From NCBI RefSeq assembly GCF_000383575.1, contig NZ_KB911579.1, positions 4,735,424 through 4,799,423 of the forward strand: a stretch of DNA of 64,000 bases. The letters run 5' to 3'. Below are positions 42,221-51,386 of this stretch, piece by piece. Under the pieces are notes generated by a model. That model was given only the letters and a program-made list of their open reading frames with translations. It was not told the origin of the DNA and made no database searches. Positions within the stretch are counted from its first letter, which is position 1. The number at the start of each line of letters is the position of its first letter. This stretch comes from Salinispora oceanensis (GTDB lineage Bacteria > Actinomycetota > Actinomycetes > Mycobacteriales > Micromonosporaceae). A program made the position numbers and the translations under genes.

Positions 42221-42665
42221 CCGATGATGGCGGCCCGATCGCACGTGGTCAACCTGCTGGAGGGCGGCGGTCAACTGGTCCAGGCCCAGCGAACCCAGCT
42301 CCAGCGCGTGCCGGTCGCCGGGGAAGGACGAGCGGCCGGCCAGCCACACCCGCTCGCCCATCTTGTAGGCCAGCGCCTGCCCGGGCCGGCCCCAGGTAAC
42401 GTCCGAGCTCGGCGACGGCGTACGGTCCCTGGTGACAGCGGTCGCGTAGCAGCTCCAGGCGTCCATACCGCTCGATCACCGAACGGTATCGGTAGTCGCA
42501 GGTGTAGGCCGACGTCGAGCACCACCCGGGCCGCTCGCAGGAGCTGCATGAACCCTCGTCCATGAACCGCTCGGCGTAGAGGGCCCAGCCCTCCTGGCTC
42601 GCGGAGAGGCCACCGAGTAGGTTCAGCCGCTGCCCGAGACCGCCCTGTAGCACCTCGGGAGCCGA
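42221..42665 (-). pseudogene. DUF885-family protein relic (C-terminal part, frameshifted)
   Basis: Three minus-strand frames in succession give consecutive pieces of a DUF885 protein (a zinc-metallopeptidase-like family): SASQEGWALYAERFMDEG, then RAARVVLDVGLHLRLPIP, then PGQALAYKMGERVWLAGR and ELGSLGLDQLTAALQ. The order matches the family's C-terminal half, but each step needs a frame change and the N-terminal half is missing. Confidence 0.7.
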
Positions 42666-42778
42666 GGTGCAGGTGCTAGCTAGCCTAGGACGGCGCCGGC
42701 CCGCGGTTCGGGACTTTTTCATGCCAGCCGGGCGCTCGGCCTTTCGAGGGCGACCGGCCACCTCTGGAGTTTCGGTGA

Positions 42779-43075
42779 TCACAGGTCGGCCAGCCGTCCG
42801 CGCAGGAATGCCCGCTCCCGCTCGTTCACGGTGAGTTCGAGCGCTGTCTGGTAGGCCGTTGTGGCCTCCGAGGCCCGGCCGAGCCGGCGAACAGGTCCAC
42901 TCGCGCCGGCCGGGAACAGGTGATAGCCGCGCAGCGCGTCGGCGTCCAATGCGCCCAGGGCCACCAGACCAGCCTCCGGGCCGTCGCGCATGGCCACGGC
43001 CACGGCGCGGTTGAGGGCGACCACCGGCGATGGGGACACCCGCGCCAGTACGTCGTAGAGCGCCACCTGCGCCAG
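42779..43075 (-). pseudogene. Second ECF42 sigma factor relic (C-terminal extension only)
   Basis: The last ~95 residues of an ECF42 C-terminal extension: VALYDVLARVSPSPVVALNR, AVAVAMRDGPEAGL and RASEATTAYQTALELTVNER. They align by eye with the end of the intact factor at 34152-35462 but are clearly diverged, so this is not a recent copy. It runs upstream into transposase sequence. Confidence 0.75.
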
Positions 43076-43179
43076 CAGCGCGGAGGAGGTCGCAGTCATC
43101 GACGATATTCGCGGCCAGTAGCACTTTCGGCCCCGGTGTGACGCCGGATCTTCCTCGCGCACCGAGGTGAGTCCACAGC

Positions 43180-43432
43180 ACCGAAGAGCACCGCCATCTG
43201 AGCAGATGCACGCGGATCCCGATGACTGCCAGCAGCGCGGTCGAGGCCCGCAGGCCCCACTCGGCGAGCTCGTTGGTGCTTTCGCGCCCGAGGCGACCCC
43301 GCAGGCGCACACCAGCAGGATCGCGGTCAGCGAGTACCACCGGCCTCGCCGCGAACGCGGGTCGGGCACCGAATCCAGGTAAGGCCGCAGGTCAGCGATC
43401 CGGCCGGTGTCCAGCGGCCCCAGTTTCACCTG
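43180..43432 (-). mobile_element. ISAs1-like transposase N-terminal fragment, frameshifted
   Basis: From the ATG at 43432 the frame gives LRPYLDSVPDPRSRRGRWYS and LTAILLVCACGVASGAK, the conserved start of ISAs1/H-repeat-associated transposases. After a frame change it continues STNELAEWGLRASTALLAVI. The catalytic domain is missing. It has inserted into, or recombined with, the ECF42 relic. Confidence 0.65.
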
Positions 43433-43609
43433 CATAGTAGGAATGGAGAAGCTGCAGCAGCAGGCACGAGCCACCTCAAGATCATCGGGCTTAGGCACCA
43501 CAATGATCACGAAGCTCGCACCTGCTTTGCTATGCACCCCAACCGGTCACTTCCCGACCAGCCGCACGGCCCCGGGACTTGCAACCGCCCTGGACCGGCA
43601 GGGGGCGTC

Positions 43610-43627
43610 TCGATCATTTGATCGAGG
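43610..43627. repeat. Perfect 8-bp inverted repeat
   Basis: CTCGATCA, TT, TGATCGAG, about 80 bp before the start of the secreted repeat protein. A possible operator or small hairpin; nothing else supports a function. Confidence 0.35.
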
Positions 43628-43707
43628 CTCATTTATTCACCGGGTGCTAACAAAGCGTTTTTAGGCTTCGGTGAATGAGTCCAATCCCTGTAGCATCTGG
43701 AGGTTCC

Positions 43708-44181
43708 ATGCCCCGCATCCGTCAGTCGATATCCCGACTGATCGCCGCTGCGATCCTCCTGGTCGCCGGCCTGGCCGTCGCACCTGCGGCCGCCTACGGC
43801 GCTGCCCAATCGACCGAGCCTGCCACGCAGACGAGTGCTTTCTGGTCCTGCTCGGTGCCGTCTGGATACACCTACACGGCGGTACGGCGAGAGCTCAACG
43901 TCTGTAACCCCGGCGGCTTCGCCAACTCCTACTATGTCGTTGCCCCCAGCGACCGGCTCTGGGCCTGCACTGTTCCGTCTGGATACACGTACTCCTCCGT
44001 GCGGCGACAGCTCAACGTCTGCAACCCCAGCGGCTTCGCCAACTCCTACTACCTGCGCGTGCCCCAGGCCGGAATCTGGGCCTGTACCGTCCCACCCGGC
44101 TTCTCGTACTCCTCCGTGCGGCGACAGCTCAACGTCTGCAACCCCAGCGGCTTCGCCAACTCCTACCTCCTCGTTGGCTGA
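43708..44181 (+). CDS. Secreted protein of three Cys-containing tandem repeats
   Basis: A 157-residue exported protein. Residues 1-~35 form a Sec signal peptide (basic start, hydrophobic core LIAAAILLVAGLAVAPAAA). The mature part is three ~38-residue repeats, each of the pattern W-x-C-x-V-P-x-G-(Y/F)-x-Y-x-x-V-R-R-x-L-N-V-C-N-P-x-G-F-A-N-S-Y. Each repeat has two Cys, probably one disulfide. The start at 43708 has GGAGG 5 bp upstream. No known domain recognised; the repeats may bind a ligand or form a small extracellular scaffold. The second and third repeats are nearly identical even at DNA level, so duplication was recent or is maintained. Confidence 0.8.
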   Translation: MPRIRQSISRLIAAAILLVAGLAVAPAAAYGAAQSTEPATQTSAFWSCSVPSGYTYTAVRRELNVCNPGGFANSYYVVAPSDRLWACTVPSGYTYSSVRRQLNVCNPSGFANSYYLRVPQAGIWACTVPPGFSYSSVRRQLNVCNPSGFANSYLLVG

Positions 44182-44417
44182 ACCACCGCCGGACCACTCA
44201 ATCCCACATCGAAGATCGACAGCTGCACATACAACGTACTGCTGTCAGTTTGCCGGCGCGTAACTATGCATAGTGGGCATTCCTGTCATCCAGTATTTCC
44301 GATGTGAGGGATGACCAGGGCCGCGCCAGCGCTCATCTCTAGGGCTTTTTCGCCATCCGGTGCCGCTCCCGGCATCACGAAACCGGCGTCGCCGACGCCG
44401 CCAAGGAGGAACAGCAC

Positions 44418-45059
44418 ATGCCCAGAATCACTGCAGGGCTCGCCGCAGCCGTCACGGCTGGCGTCCTCGCGATCGCCGGCACGGCCGCGCCTGCGGCCGC
44501 CCGGCCGAGTGTCACCGCCGAGCTGTCCAACTTCCGTGTCGGCATCCAGATGATCGACAACGGCAGCCAGATCGGGGATGCCGAGTACACCCCGTACTCC
44601 AACTTCGGCGGCGGATGCTCACCATTCGCCGGAGACACCAACACGTTCGACCCGGACGGCGCCCGGCTTTTCCTGGAGCCGCCGCCGCGCTTCACACCTC
44701 TGACACGCGACTTCCGGATCGGCGTTCAGGCCACCGACCATAACGGCAGCCAGACCGGTGTCCTCCAGTGGTCGCCTTGGGCCAGCGATGGCGGCGGCGT
44801 GAGCGACTTCGCCTTCGACACCAACGGGTTCGACCCCGACCAGGTCAAGGTCTGCCTGGAGACCCGCGACATGCCGGCCGGCGTCGTGTTCTACGACTTC
44901 CGGTTGAGTGTCAAAGCGGTCGACCAGGGCAGCGCCGACCAGGGCGGCACCCGTCAGTTCACGCCGTGGGCGGCCGACGGCGGGGGCGCCAGCCCATGGG
45001 CGTACGACTCCAACGCCTGGGACCCTGACGGCTTCGCGGTCGGCATCGAGGTCTACTGA
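44418..45059 (+). CDS. Secreted protein of three ~50-residue repeats
   Basis: A 213-residue exported protein with a signal peptide (GLAAAVTAGVLAIAGTAAPA). The mature part has three diverged repeats, each starting F-R-(V/I/L)-x-(I/V), followed by xxDxGS, a (Y/W/F)(S/T)P(Y/W)xx..GGG block, and D(T/S)NxxDPD. Repeats begin near residues 38, 98 and 157. The DxNxxDPDG turns could bind calcium (inference). GGAGGA precedes the ATG. It follows the other three-repeat secreted protein by ~240 bp on the same strand, and a hairpin follows it. Confidence 0.8.
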   Translation: MPRITAGLAAAVTAGVLAIAGTAAPAAARPSVTAELSNFRVGIQMIDNGSQIGDAEYTPYSNFGGGCSPFAGDTNTFDPDGARLFLEPPPRFTPLTRDFRIGVQATDHNGSQTGVLQWSPWASDGGGVSDFAFDTNGFDPDQVKVCLETRDMPAGVVFYDFRLSVKAVDQGSADQGGTRQFTPWAADGGGASPWAYDSNAWDPDGFAVGIEVY

Positions 45060-45065
45060 TCGCTG

Positions 45066-45099
45066 CCGAGCAGGCTCAGCGGCTACTGGGCCTGCTCGG
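45066..45099 (+). terminator. Hairpin after the secreted protein gene
   Basis: 10-bp perfect stem (45066-45075 with 45090-45099), 14-base loop, 7 bp after the stop codon. Confidence 0.6.
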
Positions 45100-45453
45100 T
45101 GCCGACCGGTGGGCGTCCGTTAAGGATCCCCCAACGGTGAAACGATCATCGCTGTCGTCCATGGCGCTGCGTATGCCTCGCACCGTCCTGGCCAGCAGAC
45201 CGCGATCATCCAGCACCGCCGTCTCGCGCTACTGTGCAAGCTGGTCACCGACAACACCGGCGCCCTGCGCACCCGTGTCGCCGGGCACATCCGGGTCGAC
45301 CGGGGTGCCAGCACCGTGGCCGGGGCGATGACGGTGGCCGCCACTCGGCGGGGCGTTGTTCCTGGTCGCCAACATCGCTGCCCTGGCCGGCGGCGCGGCC
45401 ATCCTGGTCTATCCGGGACGGCCCATTCCGACCCTGGTTTCCAGCCTTCGTGT
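45100..45453. other. Stretch without a recognised gene
   Basis: About 350 bp. One plus-strand frame stays open (reading HRPGQQTAIIQHRRLALL and onwards), and a hydrophobic segment LVANIAALAGGAAILVY follows in another frame. This suggests a decayed gene, but I could not assign a family. Confidence 0.35.
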
Positions 45454-46275
45454 TCAATCGCTGGAGACTGACTCCTGGACGCCACGGAGACGGGTAGCCA
45501 AGATCGAAACAGCCTTCTCGGTGTTCAACCGCACATCTGCCGCTATGCGTAGACCCGACTCCGCGATGGTGGCCGCGGGGATCCGGGCCGGGTTGAGACC
45601 CATGCGACGGGCAACCAGAACGCCAAGGTCGTAGCGGCTGATGACATCGGGGCCGGCAACATTGAGGACACCCCCGTAGCTGCTGGCGGCGAGCTCAAGC
45701 AGCGCGTCGGCAAGGTCGTTGACGTGTATCGGCTTTCGGATCATGTCGGTGAACAGCGCGCCCTGGACCCTGCCGGCAATCAGGTCACGAGTAAGAATCT
45801 CGTGTTGTCCCCGGCCGTGGCCGAGGATCAACGATGTACGCACCACCGCAGCCGTAGGATCAACAGCGGCGACCGCTGTCTCCGCCGCCGCCTTCGCGGC
45901 TCCGTACCGGTAGACCGGGTCGGGCGGTGCGGCCTCGTCGTAGTCGATCTCCCGGCCAGAGAACACCGCATCACTGGAGACGTGCACCAAGCGGCTGCCC
46001 TGATCGGCAGCGGCGGCGGCGACGTGTGCGGCGCCATCAGCCATGGCCCGCCAATTATCCCGCCCGGCAGCAGTGTGGATCACCGCATCGGGACGAACCT
46101 GTCGTACCAGGTTACGAACCGCTGCGGCGTCGCGAATGTCCAACTGCGCTCCGGCGATGTCGCTGGCGGCCCGCAGGTATGTGCCAATGACTGACCAGCC
46201 CGCATCTGTCGCACGCTCGGCTACTCGTGCTCCCAGGTGACCAGTGGCTCCTGTGATCAAGATTCGCCCAGTCAT
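45454..46275 (-). CDS. RmlD-like NAD(P)-dependent sugar/steroid reductase (extended SDR)
   Basis: A 273-residue RmlD-family SDR (dTDP-4-dehydrorhamnose reductase-like). It has ILITGATGHLGARVAE at the N-terminus, VHVSSDAVFSG with the catalytic Ser/Thr region, and YRYGAAKAAAE with the Tyr and Lys. The late-family block KPIHVNDLADALLELA is present. Stand-alone members near no dTDP-rhamnose genes often act on other substrates, so a rhamnose role is not claimed. The ATG at 46275 is the natural start. Leftward, 71 bp after the S66 peptidase gene on the same strand. Confidence 0.83.
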   Translation of the reverse strand: MTGRILITGATGHLGARVAERATDAGWSVIGTYLRAASDIAGAQLDIRDAAAVRNLVRQVRPDAVIHTAAGRDNWRAMADGAAHVAAAAADQGSRLVHVSSDAVFSGREIDYDEAAPPDPVYRYGAAKAAAETAVAAVDPTAAVVRTSLILGHGRGQHEILTRDLIAGRVQGALFTDMIRKPIHVNDLADALLELAASSYGGVLNVAGPDVISRYDLGVLVARRMGLNPARIPAATIAESGLRIAADVRLNTEKAVSILATRLRGVQESVSSD

Positions 46276-46346
46276 GGCTACGCACCATACGCCAGCTCAT
46301 CGCGTCAGCTCCGCGGCTACGCGAAGTCGGCTCAAGGTGCCGAGAA

Positions 46347-47396
46347 CTATCGGTAGTTGGCGCGAACTCGGCGTTCGCGGCCATCAACGGTGATAGTGCC
46401 GCCGTGTGGCAGAATCCACTGTGGTCGCGTGTGGCCGAAGGGGATGCCGACACAGATGACGGCCTGCGGGTTGTAGTGCGTCACTACGTCCACGATCGCA
46501 TCGCGTTGCTGGTTGCGCAGCAGCTTTCGGTCTTCGGCTGCGGGACGGTGGGTAAAGTCCGAGACCGGAGGGCGGGCCACCAGGACCGCGTCGACCGCGC
46601 CAAGAATGCCGCGTTCGCCGAGGGTACGGACGATCCATGCAACCTTTCGGGCAGGTAGGAGCTTCTCCGAGGTCTCGATGATCAGTACCCCGCCGTCCAG
46701 GATGCCGGGCGAAGGCGGGAAGCGCCCGGCACCCAGGATCCATTCGATGACCTCGAGGCAACCGCCCCAGGCCGTGCCAGTGACTGTGCGCCGAGGCCCG
46801 TGCCAAGTCCATGGCTCGGTGGGTTCCCGCTCGCCGAAGTGTTTCAGGGCTCGCGGGTCGGCCCAGTCGATTCCGACGTCCTCGGATTCGCCGGGATCGG
46901 TGATTTCCAACGTCTCCCCGGTCAGTAGGGCCGCCCGTAGGGATCGGGCGTGAATGTCGTCCACGCCCGGACCGGGACCGAGGTGGACTTGGGTGGACCC
47001 GCCGTAGAAGCTGGCGATGCCGAGCCCCCACAGCCAGTGGTGCAGGTTGGTGTTGTCGCTGGTGCCAAGGAACGGTTTCGGGTCGGCGCGGGCGAACTCG
47101 GCGTTCAGGTGGGGGATGACCGTGATCTGGTCTTCGCCTCCGGTGACGGCGAGGATGGCGCGGACTCGGGGGTCCGCGAAGGCATCGTTGATGTCGGCGG
47201 CCCGGGCTTCCGGTGCCGCACCGACCTGTCGAGTGGTCGGGTACTCCACCGGCACCAGGCCAGTGACCTCGGTAAGCCGTCGCATGGCTTGCTCGTGAAT
47301 GTCCGGATAAGCACCCGCTGCTGCGAACGACGGTGAGATGACCGCGATGTGGCTACCCGGGTAGGCCTTGCGCGGGTGGACAATGTCCCACGTCAT
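46347..47396 (-). CDS. S66-family LD-carboxypeptidase/MccF-like serine peptidase
   Basis: A 349-residue S66 peptidase. The nucleophile Ser lies in GTSDNTNLHHWLWG, the usual 'SDxT' turn, after the AILAVTGGEDQI strand; the C-terminal half has GVLIIETSEKLLP with the catalytic Glu and the GIPFGHTRPQWILP segment with the catalytic His. The family includes muropeptide LD-carboxypeptidases and MccF, which cleaves microcin C7-type acyl-sulfamoyl-adenylates. The closer resemblance to MccF-type proteins (length and insert) suggests an immunity or detoxification role over cell-wall recycling, but this is not certain. ATG at 47396 with AGGTGG upstream. Confidence 0.85.
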   Translation of the reverse strand: MTWDIVHPRKAYPGSHIAVISPSFAAAGAYPDIHEQAMRRLTEVTGLVPVEYPTTRQVGAAPEARAADINDAFADPRVRAILAVTGGEDQITVIPHLNAEFARADPKPFLGTSDNTNLHHWLWGLGIASFYGGSTQVHLGPGPGVDDIHARSLRAALLTGETLEITDPGESEDVGIDWADPRALKHFGEREPTEPWTWHGPRRTVTGTAWGGCLEVIEWILGAGRFPPSPGILDGGVLIIETSEKLLPARKVAWIVRTLGERGILGAVDAVLVARPPVSDFTHRPAAEDRKLLRNQQRDAIVDVVTHYNPQAVICVGIPFGHTRPQWILPHGGTITVDGRERRVRANYR

Positions 47397-47569
47397 ATTG
47401 AGATCCACCTGTAGTGCTGGTCGGATGCACGGAACATTTCGTACTGCCGGATCATACGGATCTCGAGGTGTTGTCGCTGCAGCGTCGGAGCTCCCTCGCA
47501 AGCTCCCGATCCTGGCCTGTGGTGGGTGGCGATGTCGTCCGCCTGGCGTTCCCGGTGCCGCCGTCCGGG

Positions 47570-48115
47570 TCAGAGGGCCAGTGCGACCGCTGCCCCGCTC
47601 AGCAGGACAAGCCCGGTCGACAGGCAGGTTCGGTACGCGCCGACGGTCGGGCCAGGGCCGCCTTCGCGTTCGGCGTGGCGGCTGACGAGCGCGGCGGCGA
47701 GCGAAATGGCGCCGCCTAGCACCATGTAGAGCGGGGTTCCGAAAAGCCACGAATAGGGCGCGAAGTGCACGACCAGCAGGATAACCGCGCCCAGCGGCAC
47801 CAAGGTGTACCGCCTACTCAGGACCAGAAAGATGACGACCGGAAGGCCAAGCAGCTGACCGGTGGCCAATACCACCGACAGCGATTCGAGGGCGGCATGG
47901 CTTGGCCGGGGCGGGCCGGGGACCAGGAGCGTCAGGGCCAAAGCCGCTGGTAGCGCGACCATCCCCTGGAACAGCGTGACGATGGCCGCGGTCCGCGGAC
48001 TGGCCTTCGCCCACGCCACGGCGGAGACAAGCCAGGTGCTCCCGTACGCAGCCAGGAACGCCCACCCGTATCGGTTCGCCGTGGCCAGCGCTCGCGTGTA
48101 CTCCTCGACATCCAT
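47570..48115 (-). CDS. Multi-pass membrane protein of unknown function
   Basis: A 181-residue protein with five or six hydrophobic helices (for example WAFLAAYGSTWLVSAVAWA and LVPLGAVILLVVHFAPYSWL). The N-terminus is acidic (MDVEEYTRAL). It looks like the DUF7010-type small membrane proteins, but I am not certain of the family. No catalytic motif seen. It lies between the S66 peptidase and an alpha/beta hydrolase on the same strand with short gaps, so the three may be co-transcribed. Confidence 0.7.
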   Translation of the reverse strand: MDVEEYTRALATANRYGWAFLAAYGSTWLVSAVAWAKASPRTAAIVTLFQGMVALPAALALTLLVPGPPRPSHAALESLSVVLATGQLLGLPVVIFLVLSRRYTLVPLGAVILLVVHFAPYSWLFGTPLYMVLGGAISLAAALVSRHAEREGGPGPTVGAYRTCLSTGLVLLSGAAVALAL

Positions 48116-48143
48116 GGATCAATGCCTCCGGACCTGCCGGTCG

Positions 48144-48842
48144 TCAGAGTGAGGTTGTGCTGTGGTGCCGCAGGAACGGCACGACCGCCTCCAGGAACCT
48201 GGCCGGCTGGTCTCGGTGCACATGATGGCCAGCGGTGATCGTGACCATCCTGGCGTTCGGCATCCGTGCCGCTGCTGCCGCCAGCAACGCCTGCCGGTCG
48301 TCGCTGCTGGCCCCGTCAACTATCAGCGTCGGTTGCCTGACCGTCTCCGTCCCCTCCCACCAGGCCGGATCCGGATCGGTCAGTTGCGCCCGGATCGCGT
48401 TGACCACCGCAATGTCACACGGTATCGGCTCATCCGGTGCGACCAGCGGCGGCCGGTACAGATCTCCGGGCCGGGGCACGGTCGCGTCCTCCAACACCAG
48501 CTGCGTAACCCGGTCCGGGGCTGCCTGCGCGACCAGCACCGCCACCACCGCGCCCATGGAATGTCCGACCAGCGCGACGCGCGTCAACCCCACCGCATCC
48601 AGGAAGCCGAGTACGTCGTCGCGCATCAACTCGAACGAGTATGTACCAGGCCGGCTACTGGTTCCGTGCCCCCGCAAGTCCAGCACGAACACCTGGAAGT
48701 GGGTAGCCAGCTCCGCCAGCACGGGCATCCAATCCGGCCCACTGTCACCGAGGCCGTGCAGGAGCACCAAGGGTCGGCCGGCCGGACTCCCGGCCAGCTG
48801 GTAGCTGACGCTGACCTCACCCACATCTATCGAATCGATCAT
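48144..48842 (-). CDS. Alpha/beta hydrolase
   Basis: A 232-residue alpha/beta hydrolase. The oxyanion strand LVLLHGLGDSG, nucleophile elbow GHSMGA, a late acid residue (LIVDGASSDD) and the terminal GHHVHRDQP His complete the fold and triad. Small enough to be a simple esterase or lactonase without an extended lid; the substrate is unknown. The ATG at 48842 is divergent from the S9 peptidase gene with only 40 bp between starts, so the two promoters overlap closely. Confidence 0.87.
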   Translation of the reverse strand: MIDSIDVGEVSVSYQLAGSPAGRPLVLLHGLGDSGPDWMPVLAELATHFQVFVLDLRGHGTSSRPGTYSFELMRDDVLGFLDAVGLTRVALVGHSMGAVVAVLVAQAAPDRVTQLVLEDATVPRPGDLYRPPLVAPDEPIPCDIAVVNAIRAQLTDPDPAWWEGTETVRQPTLIVDGASSDDRQALLAAAAARMPNARMVTITAGHHVHRDQPARFLEAVVPFLRHHSTTSL

Positions 48843-48882
48843 CCGCCCACTGTAGTGAGAGCCCAGGCGGCAAGATGCTCCC

Positions 48883-50790
48883 ATGACAGCTCTAACCGCC
48901 GAACTCGTGGTGGATGGTCGCGCCCCACAGACCCCGGCGCTCGCCCCGAACGGCCGTACCATGTCCTACGTGCTGGCTCCCACCAGCCGAGTCGGCGACC
49001 ATCTCGACACCGAGTTGTGGCTGGTCGATCCCGACGGTAGCGGTGCGGCACGCCGGGTGACCACGGACACCGCGACGGAGTCCCAGCCGCGCTGGTCCAC
49101 GGACTCGGGCACACTGTTCTTCCTGTCCGACCGCGTCGAGCGCGGCGTCCCGCAGTTGTACCGGTTCACCCTCGCTGACGGCACCGGGACCGGGTTGACC
49201 GGTTGGCGGGCCGGTATCACCGACCACCTGCCCCTGGCCGACCGCAACCAGGTCGCCCTGCTCGCGCAGGATGAACCCACCGAGGAGGACGAGCGCCGCG
49301 CCCGGGACCGTGACGACGCTGTCGTCGTCGGGGCGCGGGAGCCACGAACCAGGCTGCGACTGCTCGACCTCAACACCGGCCGGGTCACTACGCCGAACGT
49401 GTTCGGCGATCGGCACGTCGTCGAACTTCGCCAACGACCGGACGGCGGCCCGCTCGCCGTGCTCACCCAGGCCAGCGCCGACAACGACTACGGTCCCCGC
49501 ACCGCCCGGCTGCACCTGTTCGACCACCGCACCGAGGTCGCGGAGGACCTTGGGCCGGTCGCCGCCGACGCGCGCTCGCTGGCCTGGTGGCCGGCGGGGG
49601 ACGGTTGGCACCTCGGCTACCTCGCCCTCACCCCACCGGGTCTACAGGCCGGTACCGCCGTGTTCGACCTTGCCCTGGGCACTCGTGTCGTGCGGAACCG
49701 CACCGCCGGGCTGCCGATGTGCCCCACCGAACTGCGCCAAACCGACGCCGCGGCACTGGTGGTGTTCGCCGACGGACTGAACACCACCCTGGCCCGGCTC
49801 GACCCCAACGAACTCACGCCCCTGTCGCAGCACCGGGGACGTCTCGACGGTCTCACCGCCAGCCGCACCGGCGCGGAGGTCACCGCGCTGACCGGCAGCC
49901 GGTATCAACTCACCAATGTCTACTTCGGGTCACCGGACGGGCCGCTGCGGAAAATCACCGACACCCGTCCGGAGCTGGCCGGGATACCGCTGGGCACGCA
50001 GCGACCACTGACCTACCACGCCGCCGACGGGCTCGCCCTGGACGGTCTGCTCGTACTCCCGGTGGGAAGGACCACGGCCGACGGGCCGTTCCCGCTGGTC
50101 ACGATCGTGCACGGGGGACCGTACGACCGGCACGCCGACCGCTGCCAGTTGTTCTGGTTCCCCAGCGGCCAATGGTTGGCCACCGCCGGCTACGCAGTGT
50201 TCCTGCCCAATCCGCGTGGTGGGCAGGGCCACGGCCACCAGTTCGCCGCCCGCGTGGCGGGCCAGGTTGGCCGGGAGGAGTGGACCGACATTCTCACCGG
50301 CATCGACCTGCTCGTCGACCAGGGCATCGCCGACCCCGATCGGCTGGGCATCGCCGGGTCGAGCCACGGCGGCTTCATGTCCGCCTGGGCCGTCGGCCAG
50401 ACCGACCGGTTCCGTGCCGCACTGGTCGGCGCCGGCGTCACCGACTGGGGCATGCTCGCCGCGACCGGGGAGAACGGCCAGTTCGAAGCCGCGCTCGGCG
50501 GCAGCACCGGCTGGTCCGGCATCGGACCACACCCACATGACGCGGTCAGCCCGATCTCCTTCGCCAGCCGCATCCGTACCCCGGTGCTGATAATGCACGG
50601 TGCCGAGGACACCAACGTCCCGCTCGGCCAGGCCGTGTATCTCCACCGGGCACTCCGCCACTTCGACGTTGAGCACGAGTTCGTGATCTATCCGAGGGAG
50701 GGCCACTCCATCCGCGAGCGCGCCCACCAACTCGACGTCCTACACCGCACGCGCGCCTGGTTCGACCGCTGGCTCTGCCCAGAACGATGA
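48883..50790 (+). CDS. S9-family prolyl oligopeptidase/acylaminoacyl peptidase
   Basis: A 635-residue cytoplasmic serine peptidase with no signal peptide. The first ~380 residues form the beta-propeller, with WSTDSGTLFFLSD and similar WD/TolB-like blades. The C-terminal ~250 are the alpha/beta hydrolase: TIVHGGPYDRHAD (oxyanion), GSSHGGFMSAW (Ser nucleophile), MHGAEDTNVPLGQ (Asp) and YPREGHSIRE (His). It cleaves short peptides or acyl-amino acids. It starts 40 bp from the divergent hydrolase. A strong hairpin follows. Confidence 0.9.
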   Translation: MTALTAELVVDGRAPQTPALAPNGRTMSYVLAPTSRVGDHLDTELWLVDPDGSGAARRVTTDTATESQPRWSTDSGTLFFLSDRVERGVPQLYRFTLADGTGTGLTGWRAGITDHLPLADRNQVALLAQDEPTEEDERRARDRDDAVVVGAREPRTRLRLLDLNTGRVTTPNVFGDRHVVELRQRPDGGPLAVLTQASADNDYGPRTARLHLFDHRTEVAEDLGPVAADARSLAWWPAGDGWHLGYLALTPPGLQAGTAVFDLALGTRVVRNRTAGLPMCPTELRQTDAAALVVFADGLNTTLARLDPNELTPLSQHRGRLDGLTASRTGAEVTALTGSRYQLTNVYFGSPDGPLRKITDTRPELAGIPLGTQRPLTYHAADGLALDGLLVLPVGRTTADGPFPLVTIVHGGPYDRHADRCQLFWFPSGQWLATAGYAVFLPNPRGGQGHGHQFAARVAGQVGREEWTDILTGIDLLVDQGIADPDRLGIAGSSHGGFMSAWAVGQTDRFRAALVGAGVTDWGMLAATGENGQFEAALGGSTGWSGIGPHPHDAVSPISFASRIRTPVLIMHGAEDTNVPLGQAVYLHRALRHFDVEHEFVIYPREGHSIRERAHQLDVLHRTRAWFDRWLCPER

Positions 50791-50793
50791 TGT

Positions 50794-50858
50794 GCGCCGC
50801 CAGTACCAGCCGGTCGGGGCAGGGTGAGCTGTTCGGACCCGGCTGGCACTGGCGGCGC
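50794..50858. terminator. Long bidirectional hairpin
   Basis: 20-bp arms (50794-50813 with 50839-50858) with a single mismatch and a 25-base loop, between the convergent S9 peptidase and DoxX-like genes. Confidence 0.8.
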
Positions 50859-50866
50859 TTCGGAGA

Positions 50867-51220
50867 TCAGGCGTTCAACACGTGCAGGACGGCCAGCGCG
50901 GCGGTGGCGAGCGCGAACACGACGGGGACCAGGACGACCGGGATCGGGTCCTTCGCGCGGGCATGGTAGCCCGCTGCCCCGATCAGCAGCAGGGTCAACC
51001 CGACGGCGGCAGCGACAGCGATCGGCCACCAGAGCAGGCCCAGCAGCAGGCCGGCGACCGCGAGGACCTCAAGGCCGCCGATCATCTGGGTGCGGGCGGG
51101 GGAGACCCCCAGGTGGGCCATCCGCTCCCGCATCTGGGCCTGGCCGGCGACCTTCGGTACGGCCACGGCCAGGATCACCGCAGCGAGAAGCAGGGTTAGA
51201 ACGACGACGGGGATACCCAC
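50867..51220 (-). CDS. DoxX-like small integral membrane protein
   Basis: A 117-residue four-helix membrane protein of the DoxX/DoxD-like group. It has VVVLTLLLAAVILAVAVPKV at the N-terminus, then the conserved GGLEVLAVAGLLLGL region. The start is a GTG at 51220; AGGACAG lies about 6 bp upstream, and the longer in-frame extension does not look like a membrane protein N-terminus. Function in this family is poorly defined (redox or membrane homeostasis). Convergent with the S9 gene. Confidence 0.78.
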   Translation of the reverse strand: MGIPVVVLTLLLAAVILAVAVPKVAGQAQMRERMAHLGVSPARTQMIGGLEVLAVAGLLLGLLWWPIAVAAAVGLTLLLIGAAGYHARAKDPIPVVLVPVVFALATAALAVLHVLNA

Positions 51221-51386
51221 AACCTGTCCTTCGGGTAGTGGCGGACGATTTGCCGACCGTAACAGGGCCGGCCTAGGGGTTATGGTGCCGGCGAGAGTGC
51301 GACGACAGGCGTCCACATCGGCATCGCCCACGTCGAGGATGTGCAGCCAGTCAAAACCCGGCCTGATCCCGCTGATTGTGAGCCGC

